Source: Oscheius dolichura (taxonomy: Eukaryota; Nematoda; Chromadorea; Rhabditida; Rhabditidae). From it: DNA of 64,000 bases. Under the pieces are notes generated by a model, which searched no databases, was not told the DNA's origin, and was given only the letters and a program-made list of their open reading frames with translations. Below, one piece after another: positions 11,214 through 24,300 of the stretch. Both the position numbers and the translations under genes were made by a program. How positions within the stretch are numbered: the stretch's first letter is position 1; each line of letters opens with the position of its first letter. The stretch spans positions 2,418,001 through 2,482,000 of the forward strand of contig OW051497.1 of the NCBI GenBank assembly GCA_932521035.1, written 5' to 3'.

Positions 11214-12168
11214 TATTTTGGTTGGCGGTGTCATAAATATTTTCAACTGTTTAACGAAAGTTTTGGCAGATGCACGGAATCCGAAAAGACTCTACAGAAG
11301 ACCACTGACAATTTTTTAGAAACGTTTGGATGTTTAGACCATAATCTTGGTGTTCTTGAATACAACAACCTTTTTAAACCAAATTCATGTTTACCATGGG
11401 CTAGCTAAACCACCATCCTAAGGAGGAACAAGGCGACACCGATGTCCGAATGAAATCTGTTTGTTTTTAACTGCGACGACCTAACCACCGGTGGAGGAAA
11501 AAATGGGTGTTTCCTTGTCTGGTAGGCCCTCTCGACGCCCTCGTCTTATCAGCAACTGAAGTTCACCGCATTAACGGATTATTTCCTTTGGACGCACACC
11601 GGAAGGACTGACAGAGGAAGAGACTGTCATAATTAATTTTATAATCAGCAATAAAAATGCTAGGGAACGAAGTTTTTCAAGGCAGGCGTGGTCTAAACAG
11701 TGAGATCTGCCTGTTCCGCACAATCAATGTGCCACATAGACTAGGCATCCTTCTTTTATTTGAAGAATCGAAATGAGTGAATAATGCCATGGGTTGTTCA
11801 CACGTGCCTGCTACTAGCCCTAGAATCCCCTCTGTCAAACATGAACATTTGGTCCGAGATCTGTGCAATGCCCCTGAATTTATCTCATTGCCATTTTAGC
11901 AGTAGACAAAGATATAAATCAAAACGAGTGGGCAAAGAGATCATTATTCTGATAAGCGATACAGTCACAAGTCACCAGAAGGAAAAAAACGCACAGAGCC
12001 CGCCAACAGTTGCATCCTCCTTGAAGCCGTTATCAGCAAATTGTTGAGATCGATTGCGATAAGTGTTATAAAGTGGGTGTGGCCCAGTGAACAGCTTACT
12101 ACCTCCGGATTCCTAAATTTCAGTCTTTTCCTGCTTCCGTCCAGGTTTTTATTACTGTAATTTTCAGC
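11214..12168. other. Intergenic spacer between the tandem VWA/EGF genes
   Basis: No gene seen. The first 30 nt match the sequence after the stop of copy 2. The last 150 nt carry the GATA pair and the start region shared with copy 1. ATTTTCAG directly before the ATG of copy 2 could be a 5' or trans-splice acceptor. Confidence 0.6.
12029..12063. promoter_or_regulatory. Paired GATA motifs upstream of VWA/EGF gene 2
   Basis: TTATCAG (12030-12036) and GCGATAAG (12056-12063), with GAGATCGAT between them, sit about 105-140 bp before the ATG. They line up with the pair in front of copy 1, although the sequence around them has drifted. Confidence 0.5.
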
Positions 12169-15100
12169 ATGCGGCTCAAACTGCTTGCTTTTTTTCTAGT
12201 ATGGGTAACAACGGTCGCGGCTGATGTACAGACACAACGTGAGCAGCGTCTGATTGACGTTTGAATTCATTTTAGCCACGATAAACTGCTTGCATGATGG
12301 ATATCCCAGTCCAGCTGATGGTACCAAGTGCATATGTCGTGATGGCCTTTTTACTGGAACACGCTGTGAAAAGCGGATAATAAAGAATGACGGCACATTG
12401 AGGATTCCGCCCAATCAAACAGCCATTGACATGGGAGCCATTTGTCCTCCAGGGTTTATCGGAGCTAATTGTCAGCCTGGTAAGTATCACTTACTTTTTC
12501 GAGAATCTTCAAATCACAGTGAAATGCGTCGGCGGTCAAAGTCAAGCATTCTACTCCCAGCCTGGTGACCAGATGGTCTCTTTCTATATCACATATAATA
12601 AAGACATGCAATCAAAGGCTGAGACATACCCTGAAGATGTTGTCGGAGCTATATGCGATGGCTTCGCATTGTCCAAAACTAAACAACTTCTCTATTATAC
12701 GGTAAGTGAAACTGATGTTTATTTCAGTTTCAGTTTGATTTAAAAAAAGACTTTTTTAGCCGGAATCCGGAAATGTTATTTTTGGAGATTACGCTTCCAG
12801 TTGCGTAAGTTCGTTCAACAGAACTATCCTGAACAAGTGTGATGACTATGACGACGAAGGGAATCCAATTCCCGATGATTGCCCAAGCAGTACTAGCCTG
12901 AATTTCGATCTCCTCGGTAATTTGTTGGATTCAACTACACCCAATTCCGAGGTGAGATTACCTTCTGCTCACTATTATTTTTCTCCAGCTGTATTTGGTA
13001 ACGAATTACGCGGCCAATAATGCCTCCTTCTCTAAAATTCCAACAATCATTCGCAAGGCTATATCCCGACGAATTAGGGTGTGTTCCCACTGAACAGGAA
13101 ATGTTTGTTGTTGTATTTAGATTCATGTGTTTGTCTTCCCTCCTCCTTACTTGATCTCAGAAAATGACTATGTGAAAGATCCTGGTTACCAGGTAAACGA
13201 TTACTGTTAGGGGCACATCATCTTAACAGGTTCTTCGCAACTTAGCAGAAAGCACACTTGGAATCTTATCGACTCCATATGCAGGAGTGCGCATGGGCCT
13301 TCTCGGAAAGAACACCGTAAAAGAAGTAAGTTCTAGCTATGTTGCCAATATATGTAAAATGTTTATAGTCGATCTCTGCAGTGATGGAGATGAGAAAGAA
13401 TGGTTTCGTACCAGCAGCAGTTTATTCCTCAGCCACTGAGGGGCTCAAAATCGTTGGATTAGGAACAAGTAATAATGAGAAAGGCACTTATGATTACTAC
13501 ATCTCCGTCAGAACAGAAGACATCCCTCGACCCGATGGATGTGAGTATATTGTAGATATAAATAGTTTCTATAGCTTACTACTCGCTTAATTTCATTCAA
13601 CCACCGGAGGGCTGGGATAAATCGAACGCTAGCACGGTACTTGTTGACACCGGAAACTGGATACTCTACAAGTAAATTTATTAGAGGGGAGCATAGGAAG
13701 ATTCAGATTAACCTCTACAAAACCAACGATATTCTTTTCTCAAGACACTACTGCCTTAAAAACGTCGGTCGATTGGGTTATCTACACTAAAGGAACGCCT
13801 GTACTTTTCACTGCTGTGAATGATGTCAATAATATGGATGCTTCTTCTCCGTACGGAAACATGGCCAGTAGGAAATCATATTTTCCATTAATTTGCATAT
13901 TTCAGCCAGTGCTCAAACACTAGTTGGAAGTGCAGACGGCACTCAAGTGATGGACGTCTCCTCCTACACACCGTCTTTCAATGTAACGAATGGTTTTCGT
14001 GGTGAAGCCACCTTGAGTACGAGTATAATTCCGCGGGAGAAATGTCAGTTCTCTTATTCTTTGGGAACTATTACCTGCAATAACCAAGGAGTAATATTTC
14101 TACAGGTACAGCTATAAATAATGCGATATATCCAAGCTTTAGTCAACCTACAATGATAGCACTTTATCTGTTTCTCCGTTCTTCTGCGCTGGAACCAGTA
14201 GGCTGTTCAACGAACTTTTTTAAACAAACCCATCAATTTCAGCATCTTCTCAGCAGACGGAAGTAATCGCCGATTTTGAATTGATCGATGACACTGCAGA
14301 TGACACTTCACCTGACGGTGCGCTGACTTTTCACTCGTACTTTTTATATTCCAGCTAGTCCCTGCAACAATGGAGACATGGCCTTGCGACTTGCTGAAAA
14401 AACCGCTTCCAGAGCCTTTTCTATCATTTCAAGGAACGTACGTTACCTGGTGGCAGGCAGTACCCTTCAGTAATCATTGACGAATATTTGGTGCAATTTC
14501 GCATTCAGGGCAGAAGACTATTCCCCTGTAGATCGTTTGTATTGGAATCCTGGAAACATTTTCGAATATCTGAATGACGTATCCCTTTATACGTACTATG
14601 TAGCTAATTTGGTCACGAATGGAACGGAAGACGGTTTTCCTACTGTAAAATGTGTCCTGATGAAATTAAATACAACTGTTAAGGTTGGAAGCTACTTGCA
14701 ATTTAGGGACAGACTTCTGGATAAAACAAATAACGCCGTTGTCGGTAATACTGCCGCCATAAACTGGTATAAGGCACTACAAGCAACCACCAATGGGCTA
14801 AAGACAAATACTCCACTACTAACGTATTCCGGTAACTGCGCAGATATAAATTTGAAGCTCAACTTCTCAGACATCTTTGTTGTAATTGATCAAAATGATA
14901 CTAGTTCACTTACTGACGGAACGGCGGACATGCCTGCACTGTTCTCTGATTTATACAATACACGTTCCAGGGTAAGCTTTAAATTTTATTATCGTTAGAA
15001 AGTTTTCAGGTCTACTTTTTGACTGTTAACAGCTCTGTAAACAGTGGGTTCATTCCTAGTGCAATCTATAATGACAGTGTCAACTCTCTATCTTTAATAG

Positions 15101-18100
15101 CTGCTCAAACTGGAGGAGGACTTTACAGATTCGGTAGCTTCAACGACGTCATGGAGGTACGACAACATCCGATGTGGAAATTATATGTTTAATACAGTTC
15201 TTCAAACTTTATTTTGACACAACGGGAAGCGGTCTTCTTGGCGCAGATGTTGTTTATCAAAAGATGTATGATATTCCCAATATCCGACAATTACAAACGG
15301 GAGATATTAACTTTCCTGCGGCGTTGAATGAAAACAATCTAACCTATTGGCTTCACCTCTATGGAACAACTAAGGGTAGGTTCAATCATCTTCATTAGTC
15401 ACCCTTTTAGCATCATCATTTACATCGTCTTGTGGGTCAGATCCGCCCCTCGTTACCACATGGGGGGAGCAACAGCGCTATAACCTGTCTGCTTACCTTG
15501 GCATGACTTGTAGATTCAACATCCAATTCCTGCCCCCTTACTCACTAGGGGTGCGTTAGCCTTTCTTTTAAGCAAGCCGATAATTCTAGACGAGTTTCAT
15601 TATATACGTCACCGGCATTGACCGACTCGATGCTTTTGCCAGTATTGCTTTCACAGACGATGTCAAGAACAATGAGATAGCTTCTTCTGATCCTGCTTTG
15701 TTGAAGTTTGGTTGGTTTTTAAATTAAAGGGAAAAAAGTCTTTTTTAGCTAGCGATCGAGATCAGTTTCCCGTGATCTCCAATGAAAATCCGGTTTCATT
15801 AAATATCAACAATGCTGACCAGGTTTGCTTTTCCAGAAAAAAATTGACTACTTATCTTTCAAGGCAATTTTTGCCACCACCTCATTCAATTCTTCAATCT
15901 GCTCTCGCCCATCATTTCCAACTGTGGTGAATTATAACTTCAGATGTTCGGCTGCTAATAACTTCTACTTTTTCTATGTAACAATGCAAGTGTAAATGAC
16001 AGCTACAGCTTTTTAGACAACGTTCAATGATAACAAAAACGCGATCCATACAAGAACCTATGTCACCCAGTGTTTATCCTCTAGAAGTGGTAAATGCTCC
16101 AATGGCGATCTTGACGTATTTTTTTTTGTTTTCGGTATAAATACCATTGTAGGCAAATGGAGACTGCTTGTGTCCTCCTGGTTTCAGTGGTACCATCTGC
16201 GACCAGCGAATTTGTCAAAATGATGGTAAGTACGGAGGTAGATATTTACAAGGGTTATGTTTAACAGGTCAGCCATTAATATCAGGACTATGCAACTGTA
16301 CCGCTGGTTTTTCTGGAGAATTTTGTGAAAATGGTGAGCATTAATCTCCTTCCGTCAACGGTTTTGCAGCTAGTGGCAAGGATTGCGAAGGGTCCCCGTA
16401 TTTGCCCGACACACGATCCGAAGTCTCTTCTATTTTGTTCGTGGTTGATAAGGCTGCTGGTTTGAGTAATCCGTCTATCTCTCTGTCTTCTCCGGCAACC
16501 TTACCAGGCATACAAATAACGGTCGTCCAATGTTAGCTAAACCTTCGTTAAATAGATATTCATTTGTAGACGACTGTAAGGGAGCCAGTACCGTCTTACT
16601 TGGATCCGACCCAACAAAACTGACTGCTGCTTTGACTCAAGAAACAGATTGTGAAACGGACTCTGATCCTACCTATATGCCTGATGCCATTATTCAAGCA
16701 TTAGATTCCCAGGTTGCACAAGAAATTTTCTTGGTAATCCATTAACTTACAGGTATCTCCAAGAGCTCTACTCGTGCTTATCACCACTGGAGGGTCACCT
16801 TTCCAGAGTAACGGAATTACTCACAAAACTGAAATACTCACAAAACTGGCAGCTCAAAGAACTGACATCCGCATCTTTGCTCTTAATGCTTCCGATACAG
16901 ACCTCCAGTTCCTGGCAACAGTTGGTAATGGAATCGTTTTTAAAAGCATAATTGATAATTTCCCGAAAGTAAGGCTAATTATTATTCGAATTCGACGTAT
17001 TTTAAGTACTACACCAGTTATGTGTGGAACGTGATTCCCCGCTCGATGGTGCTCACAACTACAGTTGCACAGACTCTTCCTCGGTTGTCTGTTGTGCAAA
17101 CTGGAATATCAACGGGCGACCCGATCACTTTAACTAAGGACACAGCGGATGCTTCTGCCTCTACCATCTACTACATTCACACAAAGGGTATAAATACAGT
17201 AACCGGAGGTTAGTCGTTGGACTAATTATAACATACTAATTCTAACATTGTAGTTACAACAACACCCATCGTATCAAGCGCTACCAGCGAGATTACAAGC
17301 ATTGTTTGGACCAATACACTAAGTACGGTTAATTTGAATAGCCTTTAACTGCGTTTAGACGCGTTGACGATCACTAGCGGAACTTCCTACTCCATTGAGA
17401 AAATGACAACTGTCCTTGTAAGCCGTGCATACTTTTCAAATTAATCATACCTTTGCAGCTAGCCCACGGATTTGAAAGCAGTGGAACTAATGAAGAAATT
17501 AAGCTAGGGCTCAGCTATGGTAATTGAACGGTTTGTTTAAAACAGCTAAGTCTCTAGGTGTCCAAAATTACCTGTCATTCTACACTTCCCGTTCTACGTT
17601 GTACGACACCATGGACAACGTCAACTTCCCATACGTGAGAAAGTTGCATATTTTTAAATGTTGATTCAGGTTATTTTAAACGAAATTAAAAACGAGAGTT
17701 TCATCGCTCCTTCTGTAAACTATGCGGTAACAAGAAAGGAACGAAACTGTATCTATAATTACTACACTATTCCAATTATATGTGATGAACCGACGGTGGG
17801 GTTCATTGCTCAGGTACTATAGTTCTTTTCATCCTTTAATATAAAGTTTCAGTTTGTCACCTACACTCAGGACAGTCCTGCAAACGAACGCCGTGAGCAA
17901 AAAGTTCTTCTGTGTGCGGATGCCGGAGCATTCAGTTAGTCATACAATTTATGGTTCTGCAATTTGTGGTTTAGCAACTGCTGCTCCGGCAACAACTCCT
18001 GTCCCTACTACACCTGCCCCTCCTCCTACCAGAGGATACGCTTTCATCATTGATACTCGTGGTGGTGATCCCAATCTTTTTGCAATGTCTCAGGTAATAC

Positions 18101-19933
18101 CCGGCTTCAACATTTTTACTTTTTCCTAGGAAACCGTAACCGACTTCTTGAAAGCGTACAGCGCGGACAGAACATTCATCTTCCTCACCGATCAGCAAGG
18201 AGGCAGCGACTCCTCGACTGATGGAAGTGGTGGATTTGTTGCAAACAACGTGGGCAATGTTAACAAGGCGTTTGACGCGTTTACACAACAACGAATTCTC
18301 ATCGGAGACAACAATTACACGGATCCTACACCGTAAGGAGTTATAAAGAAAACTTAAGTTTGCCCAATTTAGAGCATTCAACACTATTCTAAGGGCATAT
18401 GGTGACAACTCTTACGACATACAGGAAATGTTCTTCTTGACTCAGACAGGGTAATATAACAAAAATACTATCAGGTGGTACTATCGTCTTCTAGAGTATA
18501 CACTGTTGACCTGACTGCAGTAACGGCTTTAACAGATCAAAACTTTGCTCTCAGGTATGCTTCAATCTCTTTTCTCAAATAGCACATTTAGCACTGTTTT
18601 ATATATTGCCACTCTCCCTACAGTTAGCACTAACATCACGGAGGCATCGCTCAAAGGCATACTTAAAGTTGATCCATGCGTTGTGAATAATACTAAAGCC
18701 GCTGTAAGCTGCCTTGTGTACCAGGCCCCAACGCCAACTTATTACACTCTACCCCCTATACCGAGTCAGTTTTACCATTAATTCAAAGCCTCCCACTGGT
18801 TTGTGAATTGATAATCCCTACAGTTTGTAATCTCTATTTTCTTTTTTAGCTCCTCGAGAATATGCTTGTGTGAAGAAAGCGCAGGCCGGTATATTTCTAT
18901 CCTTTGAAACATCTTTGATTAATGGGGCTGGTGGATTAAGTAACGACACAATGAACCAAACGGTAACTGATATTTATTGGAAAACACTTCCTCTAGTACG
19001 CCGATTTCCTCCAATTGTTCCCTTCGGACTTTGAATTGGGAGACGCCTACAAGTATACAATTTACCCTCAATACTCTAAAGATCCGAACGGATGCACAGT
19101 GAATGCCAGTAGATTCGAAGGTATTCTTTGCATTTAAAAAAAAATATTACTTTCTTTAAAGCACAAACTTTAATTTCTGGATGGAGCTTTTATGGCATCA
19201 AAATGAATACGCAGGCGGCTGTTCTGTGTTACAATAACTTCCCTTATCTTGCTAGTTATATCAAGATACCCAGTCCCGACAGATCTGGTACTCCTCAATG
19301 GGATCGGTACGAATCAAAATTTATCTTCTATTGAAACCACTATTTCAGTATCAGCAATGGTGTGCATACCAATTTGGATCAAAACTGCATGTGCACCCGA
19401 ATGAATGATACCAATACTCTAAAAATCGTGGTTTGGCTCGTGTTCACACTACCGTAGGCGGAAAAAAATAACAGTGATCGGACAAAATTTAGAGACCCTA
19501 CTGCTAATATTACATACATTGAAGATATGACAGATGGTAATAATTTTCTGCATATAATTTTGGCATTTGGACCTGCAGCTAACGATCCAGTAAGATTTCC
19601 TATTAACATAGAAAGAAATGCGTTTCTTCAGGCGGGAAGCTTTTATTATACCTTGGCAGAGACATCTGTTACCAAAGCGAACGATTACTATGGATACACG
19701 GGAGATGTCGACGACTTTTTCCTAAACGCAAACGGCAAAACCACAGAAAACCTTGTTTCCTTTGTCTACGACACAATATGCAAGTTAGTTTATTGAAAAG
19801 TAACTTCTAAACCGCCCAATTGAGAATACAAAATATAGACGGATCACGTACTCCAACATACGGAAACACCGAATATTTTGAAGAGTTCTGGAGGCAGGAG
19901 GCGTTGTACTCAGAGAATCTTATGAGACCTTAA
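12169..19933 (+). CDS. Secreted EGF/VWA-like protein, tandem copy 2 (full module set)
   Basis: Signal peptide MRLKLLAFFLVWV (ATG 12169), about 38 exons with introns of about 35-50 nt, stop 19931-19933; I estimate about 2,000 residues. Order: EGF-like module (12276-12480); VWA-like domain (about 12900-13320); beta-rich region; a part not in copy 1 (about 14350-16340) holding another VWA-like domain (DIFVVIDQNDTSS, then SLIAAQTGGGLYRFG) and two EGF modules (CLCPPGFSGTIC, CNCTAGFSGEFC). Then come a further VWA-like domain (about 16410-17000, ILFVVDKAAG), a Thr/Pro linker (about 17985-18030), a last VWA-like domain (FIIDTRGGD, TFIFLTDQQ) and the shared tail. MIDAS residues look degenerate, so metal-dependent binding is doubtful. 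Probably secreted or extracellular, perhaps from intestine given the GATA sites (inference). One donor is weak (gttag at 16532). Confidence 0.8.
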
Positions 19934-20643
19934 TATTTTGGTTGGCGGTGTCATAAATATTTTGTACCATGCAAAATATATATTGTAGGTTTAGCGCATC
20001 TTGTTGGTTTTGATGCATTTAACATCGGAGCCAGGTCATTTGTTTTGTAAGCGGGAAACTGCGGAATTTAAAGAAGCTATCAGATCCTCATCTGATATTC
20101 GACTTAGAATGTACGCCGTTCTCAATCTCCATAAAATAGTGAATTCAACTCTCCCCGGTTCAAGTTCCTTATGTGGCTAATTCAAATATAGATGCGCAAC
20201 ATTTTGTGTGTCTAGGACGGACAGACACACATGCTGGTTACTCCGTGCCACACTTCCAAGTCTCGTAATCATTCCCTCAGGGCCGTGGCGGTGCTTAGAC
20301 ACACGAGACACCATATATTTATTGTTGGGTCCAAATGGCTGCTTACCCGTGTACTCTCCATTTCTTTTCTTTTGCATTGCAACACAAGTCAGGAGCGTCT
20401 TCGGGGAGGGCAGCTTTTATCCGCAAGCAGCCAGAATTGAACTTTATTTGAACTGGTCTATATTCATTTCTAGATACCTGAACCATTAGGGCATTCTGAT
20501 TAGTTATTTATTACTTTAACACAGTAAGTCATCCCCCTTGACCATTTTGATTTCCTCGGGAGCCATTTCCTTATCATTCGGGAAGTTTTAAGGATATTGT
20601 AGCAGCCACAAATAGAGATTGCCCACTTGTCTTTAAAGGAACT

Positions 20644-21393
20644 GTCAGGGACCTAGGAAGCTGACTGTAGATTTTCGCGGGCTTTGAGAAAGAAAAAATT
20701 GGTTTTTCATGCATGCGCAATTCACACGCTTCATCGTTTTTTAACGTTTATTTTGATGACTTGATCTTACTTTCACCTTTTTTATTAAAACATGCCTTAT
20801 GCAACCGAGCGTTTTGCAACCTCAAGTGGCGAGAGTAGGCTCATTCGAACCGATAATTTTTGCTGAGTTGAACTGCGCTTTCCAAAAATTCTCAAAGTGA
20901 AGGAGTACGGAGGAAAGGAGCCTCAAAGTTTCGAAAAATGTGACAACGTTATTTGAGCTAGCGAGATGAGAGCGGGGTCATTCGATGACGTTTTTTGGCG
21001 TCTCCAAGCTGGACATTTTTTAAAACTTGGGAGCGTAACAGTGAGACAGCATTTGACTGGATTCTGATCCCTTTTCTGTAAACTACCTGGCTTGGTCGGC
21101 TTTTGGTCAAAAATGGTTTTGCTTTTTGTTTTGTCAAAGCCTGAGAGTTTCGACCAAACCAAACGATAGCAGAGACTCTAACGCGAAGCCTCCGCCAACA
21201 CAAAACGAGGGTGTCGGCCTGCCGCCGTGCAGCCAAGGCGCCCCTTTCCAACTCTACGCAAAACTGGGTACTTCTAGTCCGTCAATAATAGAAGGCAGAT
21301 CAAGAAAACGCTAGAAAATATGAAGAAAAGTCTAAACGTTCAAAATTCAAATGCGCGCCAGAGGCAAGGGACGCTTGTGGGGGCAGTCGCCAC
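20644..21393 (+). repeat. Dispersed repeat, long copy (split)
   Basis: A 33-nt block at 20644-20676 (TCAGGGACCTAGGAAGCT core) and a second block at 21338-21393 (GTTCAAAATTCAAATGCGC) are both found, in the same order, at 39388-39512. Here they are about 660 nt apart; there about 36 nt. Confidence 0.5.
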
Positions 21394-24300
21394 GGGACCA
21401 CTGCCTCCGACGCCGAGGTCCCTGACCTTCCTTTAATCACTGTCTTCCGAGAATATGCTTACCCGAATGATTAGGTAATATCCCGTGTAAACAACAACTA
21501 TGATCCGCTTCACTGAGGAAATTGCAAAAAATATAAACAAGATTAGCAAGAACCTAGACATCAAAAGGAGATCTCTCATAATCCACACACAATGTTTAGA
21601 TAGGGGCTGACGATTAAAGTGTGGACCCATCTCCTCGAAAATGTTTTGAGTTCAACGATAAATATTCCTTTCATTCATTCGCGGAATTTCATGTGTGATG
21701 TGGTCCATGATTCACAAATATTCTCTCCTGCTCATTTTCATGGAGAGTATGGCTCTTTGAAGAGCTTGTTGCTTTCACAGGACCTCTGATGGGTCTAGGC
21801 GGTCTCACCGTCCATTTCTCTCAATGTTTAATAGGCTTTGCCTTGTCCTCTCTACAAGGTCATCTCCTAATTCTCGAATGCATCTCCCTTATTTTTTTTC
21901 TGGAGCTTCCACCCAAAGTTTTAAATGGTTAAATGTAACGGCCACAGATGAATAAACTTGTTTTTAGCAAATTGTAAAAAGAGAAAAGAAATCTTTCCCG
22001 AGTCCAATCCATTCGGAACAATACTAAAAGATTACAAAGTCTTCTTATTACGCACGAAATTCTTGAATTTGTGATTCATGCTGTATTAGGAATCTGTCCT
22101 TTAAAAGCGCTTTCTACTTTCCTGAGAAAAACTGCTCTCTGTTATTCTAAACCGTTTGTTTCTGGCGCATAACTTAGCCGTTCGGAGTTCACAAGGCCAC
22201 CAAATTTGGCGAAAAGACCTCATAAAATCCCTGGCAATAAGTTTGGTGCAAATGACCTTCCAGCGATTACCTCGTCCTCGATCATGCGTTCCGTCCCCAT
22301 CCAAACTCTGCGAAAAGCATCCGCCTCGTCCATTTTTTGTTCTCTGGGAGAGTGCCCTCTGATCAGTAAAGCCTTTTTGGATCTTGACTACATTAACGCC
22401 CTCCGGATTGTGACCCCCTCCTTTTATGACTCCTCTTTAGCAGGCTATTAGAACAAAAGGAATAACAATGTTGTTTTGGCTGTTTTGTTTTCTTACTAAA
22501 CTCTCTATAAAGGAGAGAGAGAGAAGATGGTCGACAGTTCCTGTTGTAAAGATGATCATCACGGGACAAGTAGTCATTTTTCACACATTTTTGCTTGTCA
22601 CCACCATCATCGCATGTTTTGTTTATCTTTTTATGCTTTCCTAGGTTTTTTCTACAGGCTTGAGTAGGTTTTTTGAATGGGAGTTACCTGAAAATGATTC
22701 GTTTACGCTTACCGGCTATGCTAACTGTTTACAAGTTTCCATAAATCACAAGAAACTTGTCCAATTCTGCCTTGAAACAACATGTATTCCAGCTGCCTTC
22801 ACAAAGAACGCCGTCTCCTTATTTTGCAGATGACCTACAGGTTGAAAAGAAAAACTTCCAGAAATATGCCCAGGGCGTTCTTTTGTCTTTGGAGGACACA
22901 TCTCAAAAGGGCAGCAATTGTCTAGTCCATTCTCCTTTAGCACCTCGCGGGCGATTATTCCCGGGCATCTTCCTTGTCTCACATTGTCACGTTACTCTTG
23001 AGAGCGGCTGATTAAAGAGTAGAAATTGGTCACCCCTGGTATCCCAAATAGTAGGACCACCCAGTCATTTCAAGCTCGAGATGTGGCCTGCCTTGACGAC
23101 AGTCTAGTCTTGGGGGTTTAGCAGCTCTCACCCTTACTGCGTTCTCGTTTATTTGGCCTATTCTCCTCCTAAATATAGGTAACCCCAGAAGAAGTATGCC
23201 TTCTTCTAAGCAACTGCTTAATTTTTCCATAGCCTGCCTTTCTCTCCCCGTGCAAATCCCTCCTATTCTTCTTTGATTTCTTTTCTTGGAATGTTCCGCA
23301 AGTGTTCAATTTTTTACCCTTACCATTTATTTATTTATTTTTGTCATAAGTGAGCCGAGAGATGAAGCGCAAAGTGGCTGTTTGGCTACTCTCATCATCA
23401 TCACTTATAGCCGCGCGAGATTTTTATTGCGGATTTCCAGCCCACGAATGGGCATTCTCTCGAGCATAAATCAGAGGTTAAAATGATCATGAGAACCTAC
23501 TGGGCGAAAGAGGGAAAGAGAGCGAACTGCGGCCATTTCATAATGGAAAACAATAATATCTTTTTCCTATGGCTTTTCTTTGGGTTGGAGGTGATTACTT
23601 TACTTGTGTGCGGAAGGGAGAGGGCCCCATTGCGATTAGGCAGATTGCGGGTCAAAAAGTTTAGAACCTAGAAGGGAGCGGGGGTGAACTTCCTCGTAAA
23701 AGGACAGCCCTGAGTCATTTTACAGCTGACTTCAAGAATTTCCAATTTTCCGGGTTTGTTTTTGACGGGAACCTGATTGTTTTTTGTTCCAGGAAATTCT
23801 TAGGACATATCAAAAGTTCATCAACTATATTTAGCCCCCTTGTTACGGCTCCGAGCATCCGTATCAAAAAGTTATAAACTTTTGGAGTCTGTTTACACAT
23901 ACACTAGGCCGGCTGTTCACGTAGAAAGTGTTCCTCTACCAGGCTTTTCCTCATTCCTCCCAAGGGTCTAATATTTACCGAGGAAAAAAGAACTGCGTAA
24001 CTGATCTTCATGTGTAACGTAGACAGAAACTGTGTAATTCGACGTGAGGACACATCTGTTACTTGTCTATCGGCATCGTTTCAATGCATGGGACAAAAAA
24101 TCGAAGTCTTATCTGGCCTTTACACTCTACTGCCAGTTTCTTGAAAAAAATACCAAATTCCAGGATTCGGGTTCAGAACCTTCTTGAAACGTTTAATAAG
24201 GGTATTAGCTGTAGGTTATCCTGATTCACCATACTCTCTGCAAGATTCTGGAGTGAGTAACCTGTAAAGGTCAGTAGTTTGATCTGTGGGGCGCTTCCTA

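Noticed and set aside
15960..16020. A 27-nt intron in copy 2
   Set aside because: An upstream donor TAT|gtaaca gives a normal 40-nt intron in the same phase.
20100..20180. tRNA-like GGTTCAAGTTCC
   Set aside because: No A box or pairing stems at the right distance.
20923..21260. Overlapping minus-strand frames near 21 kb
   Set aside because: Two frames overlap on one strand, with no motif or splice context; probably chance open frames inside a repeat.
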